The notes below the pieces were generated by a model. The model searched no databases. It was not told the origin of the DNA and worked only from the letters and a program-made list of their open reading frames with translations. This document shows positions 49,598-59,175 of a stretch of DNA of 64,000 nucleotides, piece after piece; within the stretch, counting starts at the first letter, position 1; every line of letters begins with the position of its first letter. The stretch lies in assembly GCF_013041615.1 (NCBI RefSeq), contig NZ_JABEPQ010000002.1, forward strand, positions 62,001 through 126,000. Reading direction: 5' to 3'. The stretch is from Knoellia koreensis. Lineage in GTDB: Bacteria; Actinomycetota; Actinomycetes; Actinomycetales; Dermatophilaceae. Made by a program: the position numbers and the translations under genes.

Positions 49598-51517
49598 CTA
49601 GGTGGAACCGAGGCGGACCACGGCTGCGGTGCCAGGTGGCAGGTGCAGGCCGTTCGGACGGATCTTCGTCTGTTCGGGGTCCCAGGCGAGCAGCACCTCG
49701 CGCGGGGTGCCGTCGAGCGGGACGGTCCAGCGCGAGTGTGTCAGGTTGACCACGGTCGCCACCGAGCCGCGGCGCATCACGAGCCACCCGTCCTTGTCGT
49801 CGAACTGCACGTCCACGAGGTCCAGCCGACCGTCGCCGAGCTCGAACTCCTTGCGCCGCAACGCGATCAGGTCCCGGTAGTAGGTCAGGAGCCGTGCGTG
49901 CTCGCCCTCGTGCGGTTCGGCCCAGTCGAGCTGGGACCGGCGCATCGTCTGCTCGTCCTGCGGGTCGGGGACGTCGGCGGCGTCCCACCCGTGGTCGGCG
50001 AACTCTGACCGCCGCCCCTCGGTGACCGCCTTGCCCAGCTCCGGGTCCTCGAAGTCGGTGAAGAACTGGAACGGCGTGCTCGCACCCCACTCCTCCCCCA
50101 TGAAGACCATGGGCGTGAAGGCTGAGGTGAGGTAGAGCGTCGCGCCAACGGCCTGCCGTGACAACGGGATCGTGGCACTGATGCGGTCGCCGACCGCGCG
50201 GTTTCCCACTTGGTCGTGGTTCTGCAGGTAAGCGAGGAACCGCCTGCCGTCGGTGTGCTCGCGGTCTACGGGCGCACCCCAGTCCGAGCCCCGGAAGCTC
50301 GACCACGACCCGTCGTGCAGGAACGCCCCGGTCAGCACCTTGGCCAGCACAGCCAGCGGACCCCCGTCGGGCATGGCCCTGCTGTCGCCGGCGAAGTCGC
50401 GGTAGTAGCCCTGCGTCTCCCCCGTCAGCGTGACGTGGAGCGCGTGGTGCACGTCGTCGTCCCACTGCGCGTCCATGCCGCGCCCACCATCGGCCGTGGG
50501 CGCGACCATCCTTGGCTGGTTGAGGTCGCTCTCGGCGACGAGCGCCAGCGGGCGGCCGAGCCGGGCCGCCAGGGCACCGACCTCATCGGACAGCTGGGCC
50601 AGCACGTGCTGGTCGGAGTCGTCGTGCAGCTCGTGCACGGCGTCGAGGCGCAGCGCGTCGAGGTGGAAGTCGGCGAACCAGCGCAGCGCGCTGTCGACGA
50701 TCCAGCGGCGCACGTGGAAGCTGCCGTCCCCGTCGAGGTTGAGGCCCGGCCCCCACGGCGTCGGGTGCCGGTCACTGAAGTAGGGACCGAACGTCGGCAG
50801 GTAGTTCCCGGCGGGTCCGAGGTGGTTGTAGACGACGTCGAGGCACACGCCGAGTCCGACCTGGTGGCAGGCGTCGACGAACCGCTGCAGCGCCGCCGGC
50901 CCCTCGTAGGCGTCGTGGACCGACCACGGACCGACGCCGTCGTAGCCCCAGTTCCACCTGCCGGCGAAGCTCGCCACCGGCATGAGCTCGACGACGTCGA
51001 CGCCGAGCTCGACGAGGTGCCCGAGGCGACGCTGAGCGGCGTCGAGCGTGCCCTCGGGCGTGAAAGTGCCGACGTGCAGCTCGTAGAAAACCGCACCGAG
51101 AACGCCTTCACCCTGTTGGGGTCCGGCCCACGTCGCGTCGTGCCAGGAGTATGCCGCCGCGTCGAACCACCGGCTGCGACCGTCGACACCGTGCGGCTGC
51201 CAGGCCGAGCGCGGGTCGGGCAGCGCAGGTCCACCGTCGAGCCGGAAGGCGTAGTCCAGCCGGTCATCAGCGGCGAGGTCGGGGGCCTGCCAGCGCCACC
51301 AGCCGTCACCCTTGGGTTGCATGTCGCCGACACCCTGGGTCGTCTCGACACCATCGCCGCCGGCCCGCGACCAGTCGACCCGGACGTAGGACCGGTCGGG
51401 CGCCCACAGGGTCAGCTCGGGCCCATTGGGGGGCTGCGATGACTCGGCCTGCGGCCCGGTCTGCGCGGAGGGTGACGCGGTGTGCGCGGACGCGTCAGTG
51501 CTCTCAGGAGTGCTCAT
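49598..51517 (-). CDS. treZ: Malto-oligosyltrehalose trehalohydrolase
   Basis: 639 residues from the ATG at 51517, which overlaps treY by 14 bases. N-terminal E-set domain (LTLWAPDRSYVRVDW), then the GH13 barrel: nucleophile in LDALRLDAVHEL, acid in LALVAESDLNQP, third acid in YLQNHDQVGNRA. FYELHVGTFTPEGTLDAA is a TreZ signature. Releases trehalose from maltooligosyl-trehalose. The first 35 residues (Ser/Thr/Ala-rich) are an extension. Last gene of the treX-treY-treZ operon. Confidence 0.94.
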   Translation of the reverse strand: MSTPESTDASAHTASPSAQTGPQAESSQPPNGPELTLWAPDRSYVRVDWSRAGGDGVETTQGVGDMQPKGDGWWRWQAPDLAADDRLDYAFRLDGGPALPDPRSAWQPHGVDGRSRWFDAAAYSWHDATWAGPQQGEGVLGAVFYELHVGTFTPEGTLDAAQRRLGHLVELGVDVVELMPVASFAGRWNWGYDGVGPWSVHDAYEGPAALQRFVDACHQVGLGVCLDVVYNHLGPAGNYLPTFGPYFSDRHPTPWGPGLNLDGDGSFHVRRWIVDSALRWFADFHLDALRLDAVHELHDDSDQHVLAQLSDEVGALAARLGRPLALVAESDLNQPRMVAPTADGGRGMDAQWDDDVHHALHVTLTGETQGYYRDFAGDSRAMPDGGPLAVLAKVLTGAFLHDGSWSSFRGSDWGAPVDREHTDGRRFLAYLQNHDQVGNRAVGDRISATIPLSRQAVGATLYLTSAFTPMVFMGEEWGASTPFQFFTDFEDPELGKAVTEGRRSEFADHGWDAADVPDPQDEQTMRRSQLDWAEPHEGEHARLLTYYRDLIALRRKEFELGDGRLDLVDVQFDDKDGWLVMRRGSVATVVNLTHSRWTVPLDGTPREVLLAWDPEQTKIRPNGLHLPPGTAAVVRLGST

Positions 51518-54014
51518 CGCCGCCAAGGCTGCCATGTGCGACCAGCAACGCCACCGGAAGCTCGCCGAGGACACGCTCGAGCGAAGCCCCTCCCGACCCG
51601 TCGACCCGGACACGGTGACCGGTGAGGACGTCCTCCCACTCTCCGGGCGGTAGGGCCACAGTCGCGTCCCCCCAGCCGCCGTCCGCCTCGAGACCCGCGG
51701 CAAGCCTGGTGACCACGGTGACGACCTTCGGCCCGTCCACATCCCCACGCGCGAACGCGAGGGCGCGGTCGCTGGTCGTGGCGACTGGGGCGTAGGTCGA
51801 GTCCTGCCCGACGAACCATCCCGGCCGGTCGCGACGCAGCCTCAGGGCGGCGCTGGTGACGCGCAGCTTCTCGTCGCCGAGGTCGCGCGGGGTCTCACCC
51901 CCGTCGAGCCGCGCGAGCCGCTTCGACCGCTCGCCGTAGTCGACGAGCCGGCGGTTGTCCGGGTCGACGAGGGACAGGTCGACCAGCTCGGTGCCCTGGT
52001 AGACGTCCGGCACGCCCGGCATCGTCAGCTGCACCAGCTTCTGGCCGAGGACATTGGCTCGGGTGGCCTGCGCCGTGCGCGCCAGCCAGTCCTCGACGTG
52101 GCGTCCGGTGGCGGGGTCCGTCACCAGGGCGTCGACGAAGGTCAGCACCGCTTCCTCGTATGCCGCGTCCGGCTCGCTCCACGTGGTGTGCAGCTTGGCC
52201 TCGCGAATCGCCTTGGTGGCGTAGGCCTTCAGGCGCTCTGCCGTGATGGGCCATGCGCCGACCACCGTCTGCCAGAGGAAGTACTCCGTCGCCGGGTCGA
52301 GCCGCGGTGACCGGTGCGCCGCGGACAGCTCGTGCGCGGTTGCCACCCACCGGGCCCACTCGTCCGGCAGCTCGGACAGCACGGCGAGACGCGCACGGAC
52401 GTCTTCGGACCGCTTGGTGTCATGGGTCGACAAGGTGGTCATGGTGAGCGGCCACGTGCGGTGACGCTGCGCGGCATACTCGTGGAAGTCGTTCACGGAC
52501 AAGCCGATTCGTCCCGGGTCGCCGCCAACCTCGTTGAGCCCGGTGAGGCGCACGTAGCGGTAGAAGGCGGTGTCCTCGATGCCCTTGGCCATCACCGGCC
52601 CGGTGGTCTGCTGGAAACGCCGCACGAACTCCTGTTGGGCCGTCGCCGAATCGGCCTGCGCCTGCGGCAGACGTCCGCCTCGTGCGAGCTCGGCGACGAC
52701 CTGCACGGCTTCGCGGTCACCGGGGTCGGAGTCGTGCATGGCCCGCGCCTCGGCGGCGTCGAGGATGGTGCCATCGCCCCGGCCCGGCGGCACGGAGCCA
52801 CCCAGGTACGCCCGGTACCGGTCGAAGGCCACCAGCAGGGTCTCGAGTGCTCTCCGCAGCGCGCCCTGGTCGTCATGGGGAAGCACGCGAGCGACGAGAC
52901 GCATGAGCCGGTTGACCTCGGCGGCCTGGACCTCGGACACGACCTGGCGCTTCGCCGCCACGACCAGGTCGTCGAGGTCCTGCTCCTCCCCGAGGAACTG
53001 CGCGGCCGTGCTCGTCAGCGCCGCGGACCCGGCTGAATCGTGGAAGACCTGCTGCACCCGCAGCAGCGCGTCGTACCCCGTCGTCCCGGCACAGCGCCAG
53101 TAGTCGGGCAGGTCCTCGTGCCCCTCGAGGATCTTCTCGGCGACGACCCAGGCGTCGTCCGTCGCATCGGCGAGCCGGGCGAGGTATCCCGTCGGGTCGG
53201 CCAGGCCGTCCGGGTGGTCGATCCGGAAGCCGTCGATGACCCCGGAGTCGAAGGCATCAAGGAGGAGGCGGTGCGTCGCGTCGAAGACGTCGGGATCCTC
53301 CACCCGGACCGCCGCGAGTGTGGTGACGTCGAAGAAGCGCCGGTAGTTGAGCCGGGTCCCGCCCTCGCGCCAGTCGACGAGCCGATAGTGCTGTGCCGCA
53401 AGAAGTTCCGGCAGTTCGCGGTCCTCGGTTCCCGCTCGCACGGGGAAGGCGTGGTCGTAGTAGCGCACGACCCACTCGTCGCCATCCGGGCCGCCGTCAC
53501 GCGCCACGGTGACCTCGCTCTTGGCGACGACCTCGTCCAGGGAGGCACCGAGCACCGGCACCAGCACGCGGTCGTCCTCCGCCGCCCAGTCCACGTCGAA
53601 CCACGCGGCATACGGCGACTCGCGTCCGTCGCGCAGCAGCGACCACCACGGCTGGTTGAGCCAGGCCGGGGTCGGCGTCGCCACGTGGTTGGGCACGATG
53701 TCGACGATGAGCCCGAGCCCTTGGTCCGCAAGGGCGCGGCCCAGCCCCTCGAATCCTGTGCCGCCACCGGCTTCCTCGTTGAAGCGGCTGTGGTCCACGA
53801 CGTCATATCCGTGCGTCGAGCCCGGCTCGGGCTGGAGCACCGGCGACACGTACGCGTGCGAAACGCCCAGCGCCGCAAGGTAATCGGTCTGGTCTGCGGC
53901 TTGGTCAAAGGTGAATGCCGGCTGGACCTGGAACCGGTACGTCGCGGTCGGGACCGCGCGGCCGGGCCCGGGCCGGTGCGCCGCCCCCGCGGTGGTCGCC
54001 GGGGACTGACTCAT
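51504..54014 (-). CDS. treY: Maltooligosyl trehalose synthase
   Basis: 836 residues from the ATG at 54014, overlapping the treX stop by ATGA. PTATYRFQVQPAFTFDQAAD and VSHAYVSPVLQPEPGSTHGYDVVDH start the GH13 barrel; catalytic residues lie in GFRIDHPDGL and WVVAEKILEG; KGIEDTAFYRYVRLTGLNEVGG and TMTTLSTHDTKRSEDVRARL are TreY signatures. It turns the reducing end of a malto-oligosaccharide into trehalose. Confidence 0.96.
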   Translation of the reverse strand: MSQSPATTAGAAHRPGPGRAVPTATYRFQVQPAFTFDQAADQTDYLAALGVSHAYVSPVLQPEPGSTHGYDVVDHSRFNEEAGGGTGFEGLGRALADQGLGLIVDIVPNHVATPTPAWLNQPWWSLLRDGRESPYAAWFDVDWAAEDDRVLVPVLGASLDEVVAKSEVTVARDGGPDGDEWVVRYYDHAFPVRAGTEDRELPELLAAQHYRLVDWREGGTRLNYRRFFDVTTLAAVRVEDPDVFDATHRLLLDAFDSGVIDGFRIDHPDGLADPTGYLARLADATDDAWVVAEKILEGHEDLPDYWRCAGTTGYDALLRVQQVFHDSAGSAALTSTAAQFLGEEQDLDDLVVAAKRQVVSEVQAAEVNRLMRLVARVLPHDDQGALRRALETLLVAFDRYRAYLGGSVPPGRGDGTILDAAEARAMHDSDPGDREAVQVVAELARGGRLPQAQADSATAQQEFVRRFQQTTGPVMAKGIEDTAFYRYVRLTGLNEVGGDPGRIGLSVNDFHEYAAQRHRTWPLTMTTLSTHDTKRSEDVRARLAVLSELPDEWARWVATAHELSAAHRSPRLDPATEYFLWQTVVGAWPITAERLKAYATKAIREAKLHTTWSEPDAAYEEAVLTFVDALVTDPATGRHVEDWLARTAQATRANVLGQKLVQLTMPGVPDVYQGTELVDLSLVDPDNRRLVDYGERSKRLARLDGGETPRDLGDEKLRVTSAALRLRRDRPGWFVGQDSTYAPVATTSDRALAFARGDVDGPKVVTVVTRLAAGLEADGGWGDATVALPPGEWEDVLTGHRVRVDGSGGASLERVLGELPVALLVAHGSLGGDEHS

Positions 54015-56149
54015 GACCGTGCGCACCTCAGCACCACGACGCTGCGTCCGATCGCGGTCACCTTCGCGCCGGGAGCGTATGCCGCGGGCTGCTGCGCGGG
54101 GTCCGGCGCTCCTTCGGTGGCCGTGTCGATCTCGACCACCCAGCTGTCGCCGTAGTCCGCCGTGGGGATGGTGAACTCGATGTCACCGTCCGAGCCGTTG
54201 AACAGCACGAGGAAGTGGTCGTCGACGATCTTCTGGCCCCGGGTGTCCGGCTCGGGGATGGTCTGGCCGTTGAGGAACACCATGACCGCCCGCGCGTAGC
54301 CGTTGGCCCACGCCGCCTCGTCCATGTGCGAGCCACCCGGCTCGAACCACGCGATGTCGCCGACCTCGCTCTCGCCGCCGTGGTCGGCCGAGCCGGCGAA
54401 GAACCGGCGCCGCCGGAAGACCGGGTGCTCGCTGCGCAGGCGCACGAGGCGCTGGGTGAAGGCCAGCAGGCCGCGCTCGGTGTCATCGAGGTCCCAGTCG
54501 ACCCAGCTGAGCTCGTTGTCCTGGCAGTAGGTGTTGTTGTTGCCCTGTTGGGTACGCCCCAGCTCGTCGCCGTGCAGCAGCATGGGCACCCCCTGCGACA
54601 GCAGCACCGTGGTGAGGATGTTGCGCTGCTGACGCCGCCGGAGCGCGTTGATCTGCGGGTCGTCGGTGGGGCCCTCGACACCGCAGTTCCACGAGCGGTT
54701 GTGGCTCTCGCCGTCCTGGTTGCCCTCGCCGTTGGCCTCGTTGTGCTTTTCGTTGTAGGACACCAGGTCTCGCAGAGTGAAGCCGTCGTGGGCCGTCGCG
54801 AAGTTGATCGACGCGATCGGCTTGCGGCCGTCCTCCTGGTAGAGGTCGCTGGACCCGGTGATCCGCGACGCGAACTCCCCCAGCGTGGCCGGCTGGCCGC
54901 GCCAGAAGTCGCGCACGGTGTCGCGGTACTTGCCGTTCCACTCGGTCCACAGCGGCGGGAAGTTGCCGACCTGGTAGCCACCGTCACCCACGTCCCACGG
55001 CTCGGCGATGAGCTTGACCTGGCTGACCACGGGGTCCTGCTGCACCAGGTCGAAGAAGGCCGACAGCTTGTCGACCTCGTGGAACTGCCGGGCCAGTGTC
55101 GCCGCAAGGTCGAACCGGAACCCGTCGACGTGCATCTCGAGCACCCAGTAGCGCAGCGAGTCCATGATGAGCTGCAGCACGTGCGGGCTGCGCATCAGCA
55201 GGCTGTTCCCCGTGCCGGTCGTGTCGTAGTAGTGCGACTTGTCCTCGTCGACGAGCCGGTAGTAGGCCGCGTTGTCGATGCCCCGGAAGCACAGGGTGGG
55301 GCCCAGGTGGTTGCCCTCGGCCGTGTGGTTGTAGACGACGTCGAGGATGACCTCGATGCCGGCCGCGTGCAGGGCCTTGACCATGCCCTTGAACTCCGCG
55401 ACCTGCTCACCACGCGTGCCGTATGCCGCGTAGCCGTTGTGCGGGGCGAGGAACCCGATCGTGTTGTAGCCCCAGTAGTTGTGCAGGCCGCGCTCACGCA
55501 GGGTGAAGTCGTCGACGAACTGGTGCACGGGCATCAGCTCGACGGCGGTGACGCCGAGGTCCTTGAGGTGCTGGATGGTCACGGGGTGGGCCATCGCGGC
55601 ATACGTGCCCCGAATCTCCTCGGGGATGTCCGGGTGCTGCTCGGTGAGCCCCTTCACGTGTGCCTCGTAGATGACCGTGTCGTGGTACTCGTGCCCCGGC
55701 GCGCGGTCCTGTCCCCAGTCGAAGAACGGGTTGATGACCACGGAGTACATCGTGTGCCCGAGGCTGTCCTCGATGTTCGCCTTGCCGGGGTCCTCGCTGG
55801 GGTCGGCGAAGTCGTAGGAGAACAGCGCCTGGTCGCCGTCGGCCATCCCGTCGATCGCCTTTGCGTAGGGGTCGAGCAGCAGCTTGTGCGGGTTGCACCG
55901 GTGCCCGTTCGCGGGGTCGTACGGGCCGTGCACGCGGTAGCCGTAGCGCTGACCGGGCTGGACGCCGGGGAGGTAGCCGTGCCAGACGAAGCCGTCGACC
56001 TCGGGCAGGTCGACCCGCCGCTCGCTGCCGTCGTCGTCGACGAGGCACAGCTCCACGCGCGTGGCGACCTCGGAGAAGACGGCGAAGTTGACGCCGGTGC
56101 CGTCGTAGGTTGCCCCCAGGGGGTAGGCCTTGCCGGGCCAGGTCTCCAT
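54011..56149 (-). CDS. treX: Glycogen debranching enzyme GlgX/TreX
   Basis: 712 residues. CBM48 domain (PLGATYDGTGVNFAVFSEVA), then the barrel with ELMPVHQFVDDFTLRERGLHNYWGYN, nucleophile in VDGFRFDLAATLAR, acid in KLIAEPWDVG and the Asp of NFATAHDGFTLRD. It removes alpha-1,6 branches so TreY can act on linear chains. AAGG upstream of the ATG. First gene of the operon, suggesting trehalose is made from glycogen. Confidence 0.96.
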   Translation of the reverse strand: METWPGKAYPLGATYDGTGVNFAVFSEVATRVELCLVDDDGSERRVDLPEVDGFVWHGYLPGVQPGQRYGYRVHGPYDPANGHRCNPHKLLLDPYAKAIDGMADGDQALFSYDFADPSEDPGKANIEDSLGHTMYSVVINPFFDWGQDRAPGHEYHDTVIYEAHVKGLTEQHPDIPEEIRGTYAAMAHPVTIQHLKDLGVTAVELMPVHQFVDDFTLRERGLHNYWGYNTIGFLAPHNGYAAYGTRGEQVAEFKGMVKALHAAGIEVILDVVYNHTAEGNHLGPTLCFRGIDNAAYYRLVDEDKSHYYDTTGTGNSLLMRSPHVLQLIMDSLRYWVLEMHVDGFRFDLAATLARQFHEVDKLSAFFDLVQQDPVVSQVKLIAEPWDVGDGGYQVGNFPPLWTEWNGKYRDTVRDFWRGQPATLGEFASRITGSSDLYQEDGRKPIASINFATAHDGFTLRDLVSYNEKHNEANGEGNQDGESHNRSWNCGVEGPTDDPQINALRRRQQRNILTTVLLSQGVPMLLHGDELGRTQQGNNNTYCQDNELSWVDWDLDDTERGLLAFTQRLVRLRSEHPVFRRRRFFAGSADHGGESEVGDIAWFEPGGSHMDEAAWANGYARAVMVFLNGQTIPEPDTRGQKIVDDHFLVLFNGSDGDIEFTIPTADYGDSWVVEIDTATEGAPDPAQQPAAYAPGAKVTAIGRSVVVLRCARS

Positions 56150-56272
56150 CTGCCGCCTTCAAGTGTCGGTGTGGCCCGTGCCGGGCCGTCATGCGATCGC
56201 GCGGCTCGAAACCGCACGCACCGACCCTAACGGCCCGGTGTGCGCGGCTTCACGCTCGCCCACCCTCCCCGC

Positions 56273-56290
56273 ACTAAGCGCTTGCTCAGT
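56273..56290. promoter_or_regulatory. Operator copy 1 upstream of fabG
   Basis: ACTAAGCGCTTGCTCAGT matches the palindrome at 60403-60420 at 17 of 18 positions. It lies about 67 bases before the fabG start and is a likely site for the TetR encoded at 60437. Confidence 0.65.
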
Positions 56291-56356
56291 AAGGTGGCCA
56301 CACGGCATACGCACCCCGCACGTCAACCCGCTCCCCACGCAGCCCCGGAGGCCCAC

Positions 56357-57112
56357 ATGCCCAACACCCACGTCGCCATCGTCACCGGAGCCGCCCGCGG
56401 CATCGGGGCCGCCACCGCCCGCCGGCTCGCCGCCGACGGCAATGCGGTGGCCGTGCTCGACCTGGACGAGGCGGCCTGCCAGGGCACGGTCGACGACATC
56501 ACCGCGGCCGGCGGCAAGGCGATCGGCGTCGGCGTCGACGTGAGCAAGGGCGACCAGGTCGAGGCCGCGGTCGCGCGCGTCGCCGACGAGCTCGGGGCGC
56601 CGGTCATCCTGGTCAACAACGCCGGCATCATCCGCGACAACCTCATCTTCAAGATGACCGAGGACGACTGGGATGCCGTCCTGGGCGTGCACCTGCGCGG
56701 CGCGTTCCTCATGACCAAGGCGGCGCAGGGGTACATGACGCAGGAGAAGTACGGCCGGATCATCAACCTCTCCTCGTCGTCCGCGCAGGGCAACCGCGGG
56801 CAGGCGAACTACTCGGCGGCCAAGGCCGGCATGCAGGGCTTCACCAAGACGCTCGCGATCGAGCTCGGCAAGTTCGGTGTCACCGCGAATGCCGTTGCGC
56901 CCGGCTTCATCCAGACGGACATGACCGCTGCGACGGCCGAGCGGATCGGGGTGTCGTTCGAGGACTTCATCAAGCACTCGGCCGCGCAGATCCCCGTCGC
57001 CCGCGTGGGCCAGCCGGAGGACATCGCGGCCACGATCGCGTTCCTCGCCAGCGAGGAGGCCGGCTTCGTGTCCGGCCAGGTCATCTACGTCGCCGGCGGT
57101 CCGCTCGACTGA
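56357..57112 (+). CDS. SDR-family 3-oxoacyl reductase (FabG-like)
   Basis: 251 residues from ATG, with GGAGG seven bases upstream. TGAARGIGAATARRL cofactor loop, NNAGIIRDNLIFKMTEDDW, catalytic Ser and YSAAKAGMQGF, end GQVIYVAGGPLD. NAD(P)H-dependent reductase of 3-oxoacyl thioesters or similar. The shared operator ties it to the beta-oxidation-like block that follows, so a degradative role is likely. Overlaps the convergent gene by 28 bases. Confidence 0.93.
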   Translation: MPNTHVAIVTGAARGIGAATARRLAADGNAVAVLDLDEAACQGTVDDITAAGGKAIGVGVDVSKGDQVEAAVARVADELGAPVILVNNAGIIRDNLIFKMTEDDWDAVLGVHLRGAFLMTKAAQGYMTQEKYGRIINLSSSSAQGNRGQANYSAAKAGMQGFTKTLAIELGKFGVTANAVAPGFIQTDMTAATAERIGVSFEDFIKHSAAQIPVARVGQPEDIAATIAFLASEEAGFVSGQVIYVAGGPLD

Positions 57113-57600
57113 GGGCCGGCGGGCATCAGGGCGACCATCGGCAGCTGCTGGGCCATGCGTCGTCGGGCTGCCGGTGAGCCGTCGTAGCGCCACCCGAGCA
57201 GTGCCGTGAGGGTGGGTCGGATGACCGGCGCAAGCAGGGAGTTGCGCCGCTCGTAGGCGGCATAGGTCGCCACGGCCTCGTCGACGGGGAGCACCCGGTA
57301 TGCCGCTGGGCGCGGCCCGCGGCCGAAGTCCACCGTGAGAGCCCCGCCGGACCGGAGGTTGCGCAGCCAGTCGGCACCCTCACCGAAGCCCGACACCACG
57401 ACTGCCTCCCCCGTGCGCCGGTCATAGCGGACGACTTCGAGGACGACGTGGAACCGGCGACCGCTGCGGCGGCCGGTGTGCCCAAGCTGCAGGAAGCGGC
57501 GACCGAGTAGCCGCCCAAAACCCTTGTCGTACAGAGTGTTCGGCGCACGGAACGCGGCCTTGAGCCAGCCGGGGAGGTCTTTGCTGGATGGTGCGCCCAC
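57085..57600 (-). CDS. Deazaflavin (F420)-dependent nitroreductase-family protein (Ddn-like)
   Basis: 171 residues from GTG at 57600. GRRFLQLGHTGRRSGRRFHVVLEVV and VVSGFGEGADWLRNLRSGG are typical of the FDOR/Ddn-type F420H2-binding split barrel. Acts on quinones or lipophilic substrates using F420H2. TACCGT six bases before the GTG suggests its own leaderless promoter although it follows the SDR genes by 27 bases. Confidence 0.88.
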   Translation of the reverse strand: MGAPSSKDLPGWLKAAFRAPNTLYDKGFGRLLGRRFLQLGHTGRRSGRRFHVVLEVVRYDRRTGEAVVVSGFGEGADWLRNLRSGGALTVDFGRGPRPAAYRVLPVDEAVATYAAYERRNSLLAPVIRPTLTALLGWRYDGSPAARRRMAQQLPMVALMPAGPQSSGPPAT

Positions 57601-57627
57601 ACCATCACGGTAGACCCGGGCGATCGC

Positions 57628-58419
57628 TCAGTCGGTGCCCATGGTGACGGCCGGCAGGCCCGCGGCCATCCGGCGCATCCCGGCGAGCCAGCGGTCGGGG
57701 TCCGCGGCCCGGCCGGCATACATCTGCGCGACCTCGGGGTGTGGCAGCACGAGGAACCGCTCCTGCTCCATGGCGACGAGCAGGTCTTCGGCGACCTGCT
57801 CGGGCGTGACGGCTGAGGGCTCCATGAGTGCCCGCCCGGCGGCGCCGCTGTTCCACAGCATGTCGGTCTTCACGCCCTGCGGGCAGACCGCGTGGACGCG
57901 AATCCCCTTGTCGCCGTACGTCATCGACAACCACTCGGCGAACGCCAACGCCGCGTGCTTGGTCACGGCATACGGAGCCGCGCCCGGGATGGACAGCAGG
58001 CCCGCAGCGCTCACGGTGGCGACGAACGTGCCGCTTCCCCGCTCGACCCAGCCGGGCACGAGGAGCCGGGCAGCACGGACATGCGCCATGACGTTGACGT
58101 TCCACGAGACGTCCCATGCCCTCTCGTCGACGGCCTCGGTTCCGCCACGGGCGACACCGGCGTTCGCGCAGAAGACGTCGACCTCACCGAGGCGGTCGCG
58201 AGCCGCCGCGACCAGCGCCTCGACACCCTCCTCGCTCGAGGCGTCACCGGGGACGGCGTGCGCTCCGAGCTCGGCGGCAGTCGTCTCGAGCGCCCCCGCG
58301 TCCAGGTCGTTGACCACCACATCCGCACCGGCCGCCGTGAACGCCCGGGCGTAGGCGGCGCCGATGCCACGCGCGGCACCGGTCACGACGACGCCGCGAC
58401 CGGCGAGGGCCACGGTCAC
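57628..58419 (-). CDS. SDR-family oxidoreductase
   Basis: 263 residues. TGAARGIGAAYARAFTAAG, ANAGVARGGTEAVDE, YAVTKHAALAFAEWL with the catalytic Tyr/Lys, and HAVCPQGVKTDML. The long C terminus (MEQERFLVLPHPEVAQMYAGRA) is of the kind seen in actinobacterial lipid SDRs. GTG start overlaps the previous gene by four bases. Confidence 0.92.
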   Translation of the reverse strand: MTVALAGRGVVVTGAARGIGAAYARAFTAAGADVVVNDLDAGALETTAAELGAHAVPGDASSEEGVEALVAAARDRLGEVDVFCANAGVARGGTEAVDERAWDVSWNVNVMAHVRAARLLVPGWVERGSGTFVATVSAAGLLSIPGAAPYAVTKHAALAFAEWLSMTYGDKGIRVHAVCPQGVKTDMLWNSGAAGRALMEPSAVTPEQVAEDLLVAMEQERFLVLPHPEVAQMYAGRAADPDRWLAGMRRMAAGLPAVTMGTD

Positions 58420-59174
58420 ATCGCCCCGCCGAGGGTGACGCCGCCGTCGACGACGAGGGTCTGGCCGGTCATCCAGCCGGCGTCGTCCGACAGGAGGAAC
58501 GAGACCGCTCCCGCGATGTCCTCGGGCATCCCGAGCCGCTTCATGGGGTATGCCGCGGAGACCTTGTCCTCGCGACCCTCGTACAGCGCCTCCGCGAACT
58601 GGGTCTTGACGATGGCGGGGGCGACCGCGTTGACCCGCACCGCCGGCGCGAGCTGGAAGCCGAGCTCGGTGGTGAGGTGGATGAGCGCAGCCTTGGAGAC
58701 GCCGTACCAGCCGATCGTGCCGGTCGCACCGAGGCCGGCGATCGAGGCGACGTTGACGACAGCTCCGGTTTTGCCGTCGGCGCCGAGACCGGCCGCCACC
58801 GCCTTCTTCACCCAGCTGAACGCCGCGACGACGTTGGTGTCGAAGATCTTGCGCACTGCCTCCGCGGGGGCGTCGAGCAGCGGTCCGTAGACCGGGTTGA
58901 TGCCGGTGTTGTTGACCAGCAGGTCGAGCCCACCGAACCGCTCCTTGGCGGTGGCGATCACCTCGTCCTGATGGGTCTCGTCGGCTGCATTTCCCGCAAC
59001 CGCAACGGCTTTCGACTCACCGCCGAGCTTCTCGACCGCCTCAGCGAGCGCCTCGGGCTTTCGCGCCGTGATGACGACGCGGGCGCCTTCCGCGACGAGC
59101 TTCTCGGCGATGCCCCGGCCGATGCCACGGGAGGCACCGGTGACGATGGCGACCTTCCCGTCGTGGACCCCCAC
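58416..59174 (-). CDS. SDR-family oxidoreductase
   Basis: 252 residues. TGASRGIGRGIAEKL, NNTGINPVYGPLLD, YGVSKAALIHLTTEL, ending GQTLVVDGGVTLGG. NNTG replaces the usual NNAG. Probably 3-hydroxyacyl or sterol-type dehydrogenase in the same pathway as the acyl-CoA dehydrogenase upstream. GTG-type overlap with the next gene and one base from the acyl-CoA dehydrogenase stop. Confidence 0.92.
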   Translation of the reverse strand: MGVHDGKVAIVTGASRGIGRGIAEKLVAEGARVVITARKPEALAEAVEKLGGESKAVAVAGNAADETHQDEVIATAKERFGGLDLLVNNTGINPVYGPLLDAPAEAVRKIFDTNVVAAFSWVKKAVAAGLGADGKTGAVVNVASIAGLGATGTIGWYGVSKAALIHLTTELGFQLAPAVRVNAVAPAIVKTQFAEALYEGREDKVSAAYPMKRLGMPEDIAGAVSFLLSDDAGWMTGQTLVVDGGVTLGGAM

Positions 59175-59175
59175 G

